14,860 nucleotides of DNA from an uncultured Lachnospiraceae bacterium (lineage in GTDB: Bacteria > Bacillota_A > Clostridia > Lachnospirales > Lachnospiraceae). How positions within the stretch are numbered: position 1 is the stretch's first letter; every line of letters begins with the position of its first letter. The stretch is from assembly GCA_910585655.1 (NCBI GenBank), contig CAJUFW010000079.1, positions 1 to 14,860 on the forward strand, read 5' to 3'. A program made the translations under genes and the position numbers. Shown here in pieces: positions 5,696-11,897 of this stretch. The notes under the pieces are model-generated. The model searched no databases. It saw nothing but the letters and a program-made list of their open reading frames with translations, and was not told the origin of the DNA.

Positions 5696-7000
5696 ATGGA
5701 ACATATGACTGTCCTGACATGGCTGTTTTTGGTGTATTCGTTTGCCGGCTGGGTGCTGGAAACCGTGGTGGCGGCAATGGAAAAGCGGCATTTTACGAAT
5801 CGTGGCATTATCAACGGTCCGTTTTGTGTGATCTATGGCTTTGGTGCGTTGCTGATCACGATTTTTACTCAGGAGCTTCAGGGGATTTGGCTGTTTCTTG
5901 GCAGTATGATCCTTGCCAGTCTGTTGGAATGGATAGCCGGACGTTTGATAGAATATTGGTATCACGAACGTTGGTGGGATTATCATAAGATTAAATGGAA
6001 CCTGGATGGCTATATCAGCATACCGACCTCTTGTATCTGGGGATTATTGGGTGTCCTGATAATGAAATGGGGAAATTCCTTATTGACGGATGTGTATCAT
6101 CTGGTGCCGTCGTTAGTAAGAGAGCTGATAGTATTGGGGCTGACAGGAATCGTGGTAGTCGATGGTATGGCGACCTTGATTGTATTGTCCGGCAGAAGCC
6201 GGAAGCCAGAGCGGTGGAAGGCGGCGGATCGCTGGATGGGAGCGCTTAGCGCCGGGTTGCACAGGAAGCTCTATCATTTGGTAGAGCGAAGGCTCTACAA
6301 TGCCTATCCACAGACAAAGAAGCAGGATAAAAAGACGTTGGAGGAACGAAAGGGAGCAAAGCCATTTGCAGCAGGCTGCGGCTTTTATAAGGTCGTTATG
6401 CTCCTTTTTATCGGTGGATTTTTAGGTGATCTGGTGGAGATGGTATTTTGCCGGATAACGATGGGCTATTGGATGAGTAGGAGCAGTGTGGTCTGGGGAG
6501 ATTTCAGTCTGGTTTGGGGGCTGGCGATTGCGGCGGTGACGCCATTGCTTTACCGTTACCGTGACCGGAGCGATTCGTTTTTGTTTTGGATGGGAACTTT
6601 TTTGGGCGGTGCCTTTGAGTATAGCTGCAGCGTGTTTACAGAGCTGGCGTTTGGAACAGTGTTTTGGACGTATAAGCATATCCCGTTTAATTTAGGAGGC
6701 AGGATCAATCTGCTGTTTTGTTTTTTCTGGGGAATCGCCGCCGTGGTATGGTTTAAAAAGCTCTATCCGGTGATTTCCCGTTTGATTGAACGGATTCCCA
6801 AAAGTTTTGGCAAGGTCATAACCTGGCTGCTGCTTGTTTTTATGGTATGTAATGTAGCTGTTTCTGCTGCCGCATTGTCTCGTTATCATGAGAGGAGCAA
6901 TCAAATTGCGCCGAGGAATTCCTGGGAGGAATGGATAGATAGCCGGTTTGATGATGAGAGGATGGGCAGGGTGTATCCAAAAGCAAGGAAGGTAAGATAG
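5696..7000 (+). CDS. CmpB-type (PF06541) putative ABC-transporter permease, duplicated
   Basis: Multi-pass membrane protein of 434 residues, usually annotated as a putative ABC transporter permease; the substrate is unknown. The start ATG at 5696 was chosen because GGGTGGAG (5684-5691) lies just upstream. The longer frame from GTG 5591 has no ribosome site and an unlikely N-terminus. Two homologous halves are visible. The first (about 8-130) has FAGWVLETV, NRGIINGPFCVIYGFG and ASLLEWIAG...HERWWDYH. The second (about 238-365) has FLGDLVEMVF, VVWGDFSLVWGL and GGAFEYSCS...FWTYKHIPFNLGGRI. A basic cytoplasmic linker (165-225) joins them, and a last membrane segment spans about 374-394. No ATPase gene is adjacent, so the transporter label rests on family naming only. 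Confidence 0.8.
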   Translation: MEHMTVLTWLFLVYSFAGWVLETVVAAMEKRHFTNRGIINGPFCVIYGFGALLITIFTQELQGIWLFLGSMILASLLEWIAGRLIEYWYHERWWDYHKIKWNLDGYISIPTSCIWGLLGVLIMKWGNSLLTDVYHLVPSLVRELIVLGLTGIVVVDGMATLIVLSGRSRKPERWKAADRWMGALSAGLHRKLYHLVERRLYNAYPQTKKQDKKTLEERKGAKPFAAGCGFYKVVMLLFIGGFLGDLVEMVFCRITMGYWMSRSSVVWGDFSLVWGLAIAAVTPLLYRYRDRSDSFLFWMGTFLGGAFEYSCSVFTELAFGTVFWTYKHIPFNLGGRINLLFCFFWGIAAVVWFKKLYPVISRLIERIPKSFGKVITWLLLVFMVCNVAVSAAALSRYHERSNQIAPRNSWEEWIDSRFDDERMGRVYPKARKVR

Positions 7001-7040
7001 CGGCTGTTTTCCGCCTGGAATAAATGATAGAATAATTGTA

Positions 7041-7069
7041 TTGCAAGTATCCCCGTTTTAGGCTAAAAT
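7041..7069 (+). promoter_or_regulatory. Predicted sda operon promoter
   Basis: TTGCAA (7041-7046) and TAAAAT (7064-7069) are 17 bases apart, with a predicted start near 7076 and a 50-base leader before sdaAB. The inverted repeat 7046-7088 overlaps it. Confidence 0.6.
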
Positions 7070-7088
7070 AGGTTTAAACGGGGATACT
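7046..7088. promoter_or_regulatory. 13-bp perfect inverted repeat overlapping the sda promoter
   Basis: AGTATCCCCGTTT (7046-7058) and AAACGGGGATACT (7076-7088) are perfect inverted copies separated by 17 bases. The left arm fills the promoter spacer and the right arm covers the predicted start site. It may be an operator, or a read-out hairpin of the permease gene ending at 7000. No T-run follows directly, which weakens the terminator reading. Confidence 0.6.
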
Positions 7089-7125
7089 GTTAGGTAAGGG
7101 TATTTTAGAAGAAAGGGAAGACGAT

Positions 7126-7785
7126 ATGAACTTATTCGAGATCGTAGGACCAGTAATGGTAGGTCCGTCCAGTTCGCATACAGCGGGAGCTGTCCGGATT
7201 GGGTATATCTGTCGTCGGCTGTTGGGCAGTGCAGTAAAGCAGGCAGAGCTTTTTTTATATGGTTCCTTTTTGGCGACCGGAAAGGGACACGGGACGGACA
7301 GGGCGTTGATAGCAGGTCTCTTGGGGATGAAGCCGAATGACGAACGGATTCCGGACAGCTTTCGTTTGGCAGAAGAGGCTGGCTTGGAGTATCGCTTTGG
7401 CGCTGCAGATATCAGAGAGGCGCATCCGAACACGGTCAAGCTGGTTCTGACAGGGGAGGATGGAAAAACATTAGAAGTATTGGCGTCCTCTGTGGGGGGT
7501 GGAAGAATTAGAATCTGCCAGGTAGACGGATTAGAGGCAAATTTTTACGGAGATTACCCGACGCTCCTTGTTCACAATGAGGATCAGCCAGGGTATGTGG
7601 CAGAGGTGACTTCTATGCTTTCCCGGCAGAACATCAACATTGCCACCATGCAGCTTTACCGGAACGAGCGGGGCGGGCATGCGGTTATGGTAGTGGAATG
7701 CGACCGGGAAATTCCAGAAGAATCATTGGAATGGCTATCCAAACGTAAGGGAATTACCAAGGTGACTTACCTGGGAATGGAATAA
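7126..7785 (+). CDS. sdaAB: L-serine dehydratase, iron-sulfur-dependent, beta subunit
   Basis: Small subunit of the cytoplasmic [4Fe-4S] enzyme that converts L-serine to pyruvate and ammonia. The N-terminal signature VGPSSSHTAGAVRIG (residues 12-26) lies near the substrate site. ATGKGHGTDRALIAGLLGM (50-68) is also typical of the beta chain. Residues about 146-217 form an ACT domain (YVAEVTSMLSRQNINIATMQ), a usual amino-acid-sensing regulatory fold. Length 219 is normal for the two-chain Firmicute type. GAAAGGGA lies 8 bases before the ATG. The alpha subunit follows after 32 bases, so the two are co-transcribed. Confidence 0.95.
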   Translation: MNLFEIVGPVMVGPSSSHTAGAVRIGYICRRLLGSAVKQAELFLYGSFLATGKGHGTDRALIAGLLGMKPNDERIPDSFRLAEEAGLEYRFGAADIREAHPNTVKLVLTGEDGKTLEVLASSVGGGRIRICQVDGLEANFYGDYPTLLVHNEDQPGYVAEVTSMLSRQNINIATMQLYRNERGGHAVMVVECDREIPEESLEWLSKRKGITKVTYLGME

Positions 7786-7817
7786 AACAAGAATATGGAA
7801 ACCAGGAGGAAAACAAG

Positions 7818-8687
7818 ATGGCATTTGGTTCATTGGCGGAAATTGTCCGTCGGGCAAAGCAGACAGGAGGCAGCTTTGCAGGGGTAATGATAGAACTTGA
7901 TTGCAGAGAGCGGCAGACCGATCGACTGGAATCATTTACCAGGATGAAGGAGATGTACCGGGCGATGCAGCAGGCGGATCAAAGCTATGACAGCGAGCTT
8001 TCATCGGCAAGCGGTTTGGTAGGCGGCAGCGGAAAGCGTTTAGAAGAACGGATAGCGTCAGGGGAAAGCCTGTGCGGAGACTTTATTGGGACGGTCATGG
8101 TAAAGGCGCTACGGATGGGGGAGTCCAACGCCTGTATGAAACGAATTGTAGCGGCTCCGACTGCCGGTTCCTGCGGCGTACTGCCTGCCGTGCTTTTGAC
8201 GATGGAAGAACAGCTTGGATATTCCTTAAATGAAATGACAGAAGCGATGTTTGTGGCTGCAGGAATCGGGAGAATTATTGCAGAAAGGGCTTTTTTGGCA
8301 GGTGCAGCAGGCGGCTGTCAGGCAGAAATCGGCTCGGCAAGCGCAATGGCGGCAGGCTCTGCGGTATATTTAAAAGGCGGAGATGCAGAGACGGTTTGTC
8401 ATGCTGCTGCGTTGGCGTTGAAAAATCTATTGGGACTTGCCTGCGATCCGGTAGCGGGTTTGGTAGAGGTTCCCTGTGTAAAGCGAAATGTAGTAGGCGC
8501 GGTAAATGCCTTAACCAGCGCGGATATGGCGTTAGCAGGGATTCGGAGTGTCATTCCGCCGGACGAGGTAATCGATGCGATGCGCAGCATCGGCGTCTGT
8601 ATGTCGCCTGCGCTTAGAGAGACCGGAGAAGGCGGTCTGGCTGCGACGCCGACAGGCATTCGGATAGCAAAAGAAATACAAGGATAA
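7818..8687 (+). CDS. sdaAA: L-serine dehydratase, iron-sulfur-dependent, alpha subunit
   Basis: Large catalytic subunit, 289 residues, the normal length. Catalytic-domain phrases are ESNACMKRIVAAPTAGSCGV (102-121), GGCQAEIGSASAMAAG (165-180), ACDPVAGLVEVPCVKRN (208-224) and ATPTGIRIAKEI (276-287). C167, C209 and C220 are the likely cluster ligands. Their 42- and 11-residue spacing matches what I recall for the single-chain Legionella enzyme, and the fourth iron binds substrate. AGGAGG (7803-7808) sits nine bases before the ATG. The enzyme is oxygen-sensitive, consistent with an anaerobe. It works with the preceding ACT-domain subunit. Confidence 0.95.
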   Translation: MAFGSLAEIVRRAKQTGGSFAGVMIELDCRERQTDRLESFTRMKEMYRAMQQADQSYDSELSSASGLVGGSGKRLEERIASGESLCGDFIGTVMVKALRMGESNACMKRIVAAPTAGSCGVLPAVLLTMEEQLGYSLNEMTEAMFVAAGIGRIIAERAFLAGAAGGCQAEIGSASAMAAGSAVYLKGGDAETVCHAAALALKNLLGLACDPVAGLVEVPCVKRNVVGAVNALTSADMALAGIRSVIPPDEVIDAMRSIGVCMSPALRETGEGGLAATPTGIRIAKEIQG

Positions 8688-8723
8688 ATCGACCTCACAG
8701 AGCTTAAAAGGGAGGGATAGGCT

Positions 8724-9740
8724 TTGAAAAAGATAAGTTTTTTGTGTGAAGGAAACGGAATCGGGATTACGGCTCCATCGGACGGCAACAGCAAGCAGAC
8801 CGATCTGGTGCGCTTAGAAAACGGTAAGATGAATCTGGAAGAGAGAGGCTATCGGATAAAAGAAACTGCCAGCGTCCGTATGTCGAAAAGGGGACGAAGC
8901 GCAGAAAAGCAGGTAAGGGCGGATGAATTTATGAGCCTGATCGCCGATCCGGAAATCAACTGGATTGTATGTGCCAAAGGAGGAGACTTTTTATTGGAGA
9001 TCCTTCCGTATTTAGACCTGGAACTGATTCGGAAAAATCCAAAGTGGATACAGGGATATTCGGACAATACGGGAATTTTGTATCCGGTTACGACGCTTTG
9101 CGACATTCCGACGGTATACGGCTGTAATTTCAATGATTTTGGTATGGCGCAATGGCATCCGGCTCTGACGGCGAATTTGGAGCTGTTGGAGGGAAAGCGG
9201 CTAGAGGAGAACAGCTTTTCTTTTTATGAGGCAGAATTTCCGGAAAGACTGACGGGGTTAGAATGCTACGATACCAAGGAACCAGTGCGTTTGCGTCCGT
9301 TGTATGGAGAGGAAACGCTTGCGATGTCCGGGCGGCTTTTAGGCGGCTGTATGGATCTGCTGCTCAATTTAATCGGGACTCCGTACGAGGGAACAAAAGA
9401 ATTTAATCGTCGTTATGCAAAGGACGGCGTCCTTTGGTATTTGGAAACATTCGCTCTTTCGGCGGAGCGTTTGACTACCGGGCTGCTGCAGATGAAATAC
9501 GCAGGCTGGTTTGAGAGAGCTACCGGGTTTTTGTTTGGTCGTCCGTGTTTTTTTCAGTCTGATTATGGAATAGGGTTCGAGGAGGCGGTAGAAAGCGCTC
9601 TCGGTGATCTGAAACTTCCGATTCTGACCGGAGCCGATATCGGACACCGGGCGCCTCAGATGACGATGATCAATGGTTGGAAGGCAGAGTTTACGTATCA
9701 GGAAGAACGAGGAAAGCTGCGTTATTTGCCGGAGGAATAA
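8724..9740 (+). CDS. S66-family peptidase (LD-carboxypeptidase/MccF-like)
   Basis: Serine peptidase of 338 residues. The likely catalytic triad is Ser113 in WIQGYSDNTGIL, Glu241 in VLWYLETF and His308 in LTGADIGHRAPQ; these positions are close to the Ser-Glu-His triad of MccF as I recall it. GRLLGGCMDLLLNLIGTPYE (203-222) is a further family signature. Start is TTG at 8724, seven bases after GGGAGGG (8710-8716); no ATG is placed better. There is no signal peptide, so it acts in the cytoplasm. It could trim recycled muropeptides (LdcA role) or cleave acyl-amide or peptide-nucleotide compounds (MccF role). The length and the TPYEGT region look more MccF-like. It follows sdaAA by 36 bases and is probably in the same operon. 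Confidence 0.88.
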   Translation: MKKISFLCEGNGIGITAPSDGNSKQTDLVRLENGKMNLEERGYRIKETASVRMSKRGRSAEKQVRADEFMSLIADPEINWIVCAKGGDFLLEILPYLDLELIRKNPKWIQGYSDNTGILYPVTTLCDIPTVYGCNFNDFGMAQWHPALTANLELLEGKRLEENSFSFYEAEFPERLTGLECYDTKEPVRLRPLYGEETLAMSGRLLGGCMDLLLNLIGTPYEGTKEFNRRYAKDGVLWYLETFALSAERLTTGLLQMKYAGWFERATGFLFGRPCFFQSDYGIGFEEAVESALGDLKLPILTGADIGHRAPQMTMINGWKAEFTYQEERGKLRYLPEE

Positions 9741-9770
9741 GGCGAACGATGTGCAATAGTAACAAAATTT

Positions 9771-9820
9771 GTCTAACAACAATTCTTTTGGTAGACAGTG
9801 TTTTATAAAAAGTGTATGAT
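9771..9820 (+). promoter_or_regulatory. Promoter of the small acidic protein with overlapping inverted repeat
   Basis: TAGACA (9792-9797) and TATGAT (9815-9820) are 17 bases apart. An imperfect inverted repeat, GTCTAACAA (9771-9779) and TTGGTAGAC (9788-9796) with one mismatch, overlaps the -35 box and may be an operator. It could also form a weak hairpin ending the S66 transcript. Confidence 0.5.
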
Positions 9821-9857
9821 AGAACAAATCCGAATAAACATTTTAAAAGGAGATACT

Positions 9858-10136
9858 ATGAGAAATGAAATTTTGGAAGTACTAACACAGTCCTTAGCAG
9901 AAGAACGGTTAGACAGAATTAAAATGCACGATAAAAGTTATCAGATGGCTCTTGATCAGGAGATTGAGGCGCATGACAGTTTAGAAGTAACCTTGTCAGA
10001 GGAGCAAAAGGGCTTATTGGATGAATTTGTTTCTGCAGCGTCAAAAAAGGCGGCGGCTCTTGAGAGAATCCATTATCAGCAGGGGCTAAAGGATTTATAC
10101 AATCTGTTTCAATCGCTTGCAGTATCAGACAAATAA
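9858..10136 (+). CDS. Small acidic helical protein, DUF6809-like
   Basis: A 92-residue cytoplasmic protein. The ATG at 9858 follows AAAAGGAGA (9846-9854); an in-frame ATG at 9798 has no ribosome site and lies upstream of the promoter -10 box. The chain is helical and acidic. An N-terminal helix (MRNEILEVLTQSL) precedes a middle helix (KSYQMALDQEIEAHDSL) and a SEEQKGLLDEFVSAASKKAA helix, ending YQQGLKDLYNLFQSLA. The layout recalls the small Clostridia proteins grouped as DUF6809, but that is from memory and no function is known. It has its own promoter and stands alone between the sda group and metK. Confidence 0.7.
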   Translation: MRNEILEVLTQSLAEERLDRIKMHDKSYQMALDQEIEAHDSLEVTLSEEQKGLLDEFVSAASKKAAALERIHYQQGLKDLYNLFQSLAVSDK

Positions 10137-10145
10137 AAATAGTTC

Positions 10146-10174
10146 TTGACGTAGCGAAGGTTCCGTAGTATGCT
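10146..10174 (+). promoter_or_regulatory. Predicted metK leader promoter
   Basis: TTGACG (10146-10151) and TATGCT (10169-10174) are 17 bases apart, placing the start near 10181. That is about 60 bases before the SAM aptamer. The bases between (10181-10239) can fold a short GCAGG/CCTGC hairpin. Confidence 0.6.
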
Positions 10175-10239
10175 AAAGAGCAGCAGGTAGGCGCCAAGGA
10201 AAAGCTGCCGTTCCTGCCGTAACAGAATAAAAAGAAAAT

Positions 10240-10350
10240 CTCTTATTCAGAGTGGCGGAGAGTGAAGGCTCTGTGAAGTCACGGCAACCCCAGTCAAATG
10301 GAAGGTGCCAACCTGAGCGGAATCCCGGAGAGGGAACCGAACAATAAGAG
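10240..10350 (+). ncRNA. SAM-I (S-box) riboswitch aptamer
   Basis: P1 pairs CTCTTATT (10240-10247) with AATAAGAG (10343-10350). Conserved S-box words follow in order: AGAGTGGCGGAGAG, TGAAGTCACGGCAACC, AAGGTGCCAA, CCTGAGCGGAA and GGAACCGAACAATAAG. This RNA binds S-adenosylmethionine and, in Firmicutes, usually stops transcription when SAM is plentiful. It stands directly before metK, whose product makes SAM, giving feedback control. Confidence 0.95.
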
Positions 10351-10406
10351 GATTTGGTGATGATATCAAGTCCGCTTATGGTGCGGATGCGAAGGGATAT
10401 AGGACG

Positions 10407-10451
10407 AATAAGAGAGCCGGACGGCATCTAGGAAGATGCTGCCGGCTCTTT
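10407..10451 (+). terminator. SAM riboswitch intrinsic terminator and expression platform
   Basis: AGAGCCGG (10413-10420) pairs with CCGGCTCT (10442-10449). After a bulged A the stem continues (CGGCATCT with AGATGCTG), giving about 16 bp around an AGGA loop. The tail is short (TTT, then GTGTG). The base of the stem overlaps a second AATAAGAG (10407-10414), identical to the 3' strand of P1, which may take part in the switch. Confidence 0.85.
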
Positions 10452-10517
10452 GTGTGCCGAACGTCCTACATAGTAAGCATACGACCGCCGTCAGTAGAAA
10501 GGAAAGGACGAAAGAAC

Positions 10518-11732
10518 ATGGAAAAAAGATTATTTACTTCCGAATCCGTAACCGAGGGGCATCCGGATAAAATCTGCGACCAGATATCCGATGCAGTATT
10601 AGATGCCCTGTTAGAGCAGGATCCTATGAGCCGTGTAGCGTGTGAGACCGCGATTACCACCGGACTTGTACTGGTGATGGGCGAGGTGACGACTACCGGA
10701 TATGTGGATATCCAAAAAATAGTTCGTGATACGATCCGTGAGATTGGCTATGATGCTTCGGAAAAGGGCTTTGACGCCAATACATGCGGCGTGATTGTAG
10801 CATTGGACGAGCAGTCTTCGGACATTGCCATGGGGGTTGATCATGCCTTAGAGGCAAAGCAGGCGTTAAGCGTTAAGCATGAAAATGAAGCGGAAATGAG
10901 CGAAGAAGAAATCGCCGCGATTGGAGCCGGGGATCAGGGGATGATGTTTGGTTATGCTACCAATGAGACCGAAGAGTATATGCCGTATCCGATTGCGCTG
11001 GCGCATAAGCTGACAAGGAAGCTGACAGAGGTACGGAAAAATGGTACATTGCCATACCTGCGTCCGGACGGAAAATCCCAGGTGACAGTAGAATATGACG
11101 AGAACGGAAAGCCGATCCATCTGAATGCAGTTGTTATTTCTACCCAGCATGATGCGGATGTAACCCAGGAACAGATTCATGAGGATATTAAAAAACAGGT
11201 CTTGGATACGGTATTGCCGCAGGAGTTAGTAGACGAAAAGACCAAATTTTTTATTAACCCGACCGGACGTTTTGTCATTGGTGGTCCAAATGGGGACAGC
11301 GGACTGACCGGGCGGAAAATTATTGTAGATACGTATGGCGGTTATGCGCGCCATGGCGGCGGAGCATTTTCCGGAAAAGACTGTACAAAGGTAGATCGCT
11401 GCGCTGCCTATGCGGCTCGTTATGTGGCGAAAAATGTGGTGGCTGCAGGCTTGGCAGAGCGTTGTGAAGTACAGCTTTCCTATGCTATCGGCGTAGCAAA
11501 CCCAACTTCCGTGATGGTTGATACGTTTGGAACCGGCAAGGTTTCGGATGAAAGATTGGTAGAAATCATTCGTGAGAATTTCGATCTGAGACCGGCAGGA
11601 ATGATCAAAATGTTGGATTTAAGAAAGCCGATTTATAAGCAGACAGCCGCTTACGGGCATTTTGGGCGTCATGATATTGATGTAAGCTGGGAGCGTCTGG
11701 ACAAAGTAGAGGAATTAAAGAAATACTGCTAA
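10518..11732 (+). CDS. metK: S-adenosylmethionine synthetase (methionine adenosyltransferase)
   Basis: Makes S-adenosylmethionine from methionine and ATP, releasing phosphate and diphosphate, in the cytoplasm as a homotetramer. Residue numbers count from ATG 10518, which has AAAGGA nine bases upstream; an upstream in-frame start at 10452 would lie in the terminator and is rejected. Visible signatures are the ATP/metal motif ESVTEGHPDKICDQISDA (9-26), the GAGDQGMMFGYATNE motif (136-150), the phosphate-binding loop GGGAFSGKDCTKVD (280-293) and FFINPTGRFVIGGPNGDSG (244-262). Length 404 is close to the usual size of about 385-400. The gene is under a SAM-I riboswitch and has its own terminator, so it is a single-gene unit. 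Confidence 0.97.
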   Translation: MEKRLFTSESVTEGHPDKICDQISDAVLDALLEQDPMSRVACETAITTGLVLVMGEVTTTGYVDIQKIVRDTIREIGYDASEKGFDANTCGVIVALDEQSSDIAMGVDHALEAKQALSVKHENEAEMSEEEIAAIGAGDQGMMFGYATNETEEYMPYPIALAHKLTRKLTEVRKNGTLPYLRPDGKSQVTVEYDENGKPIHLNAVVISTQHDADVTQEQIHEDIKKQVLDTVLPQELVDEKTKFFINPTGRFVIGGPNGDSGLTGRKIIVDTYGGYARHGGGAFSGKDCTKVDRCAAYAARYVAKNVVAAGLAERCEVQLSYAIGVANPTSVMVDTFGTGKVSDERLVEIIRENFDLRPAGMIKMLDLRKPIYKQTAAYGHFGRHDIDVSWERLDKVEELKKYC

Positions 11733-11751
11733 ACAGAACTATCTGATACAG

Positions 11752-11804
11752 GCTGGTATGCCTGGCTGACTTTAAACAGCCGCGGCATATCAGCTTTTCT
11801 TTTT
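11752..11804 (+). terminator. Intrinsic terminator after metK
   Basis: GCTGGTATGCC (11752-11762) pairs with GGCATATCAGC (11784-11794) through one G-U pair. An inner GGCTG/CAGCC stem continues the hairpin, and TTTTCTTTTT (11795-11804) follows. Confidence 0.9.
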
Positions 11805-11824
11805 GGAAATCAAAGCAAAAGGAA

Positions 11825-11853
11825 TTGTCAAGCATATAAAAATATGGTAAGAT
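11825..11853 (+). promoter_or_regulatory. Predicted promoter of the hybrid kinase operon
   Basis: TTGTCA (11825-11830) and TAAGAT (11848-11853) are 17 bases apart, about 45 bases before the ATG at 11898. It lies after the metK terminator, so the kinase pair is transcribed on its own. Confidence 0.6.
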
Positions 11854-11897
11854 ATCCGAAAGGACACTGGCAACTATAGCGATGGAGCGGGGGAACA

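Noticed and set aside
5572..5988. Plus-strand 138-codon frame starting beside AGGAG
   Set aside because: The AGGAG touches the ATG, leaving no spacing, and most of the frame overlaps the permease gene, which has clear membrane and family features in another frame.
10452..10517. Upstream in-frame start for metK adding 22 residues
   Set aside because: It would lie in the tail of the riboswitch terminator without a ribosome site; known MetK proteins begin at the MEKRLFTSESVTEGHP region.
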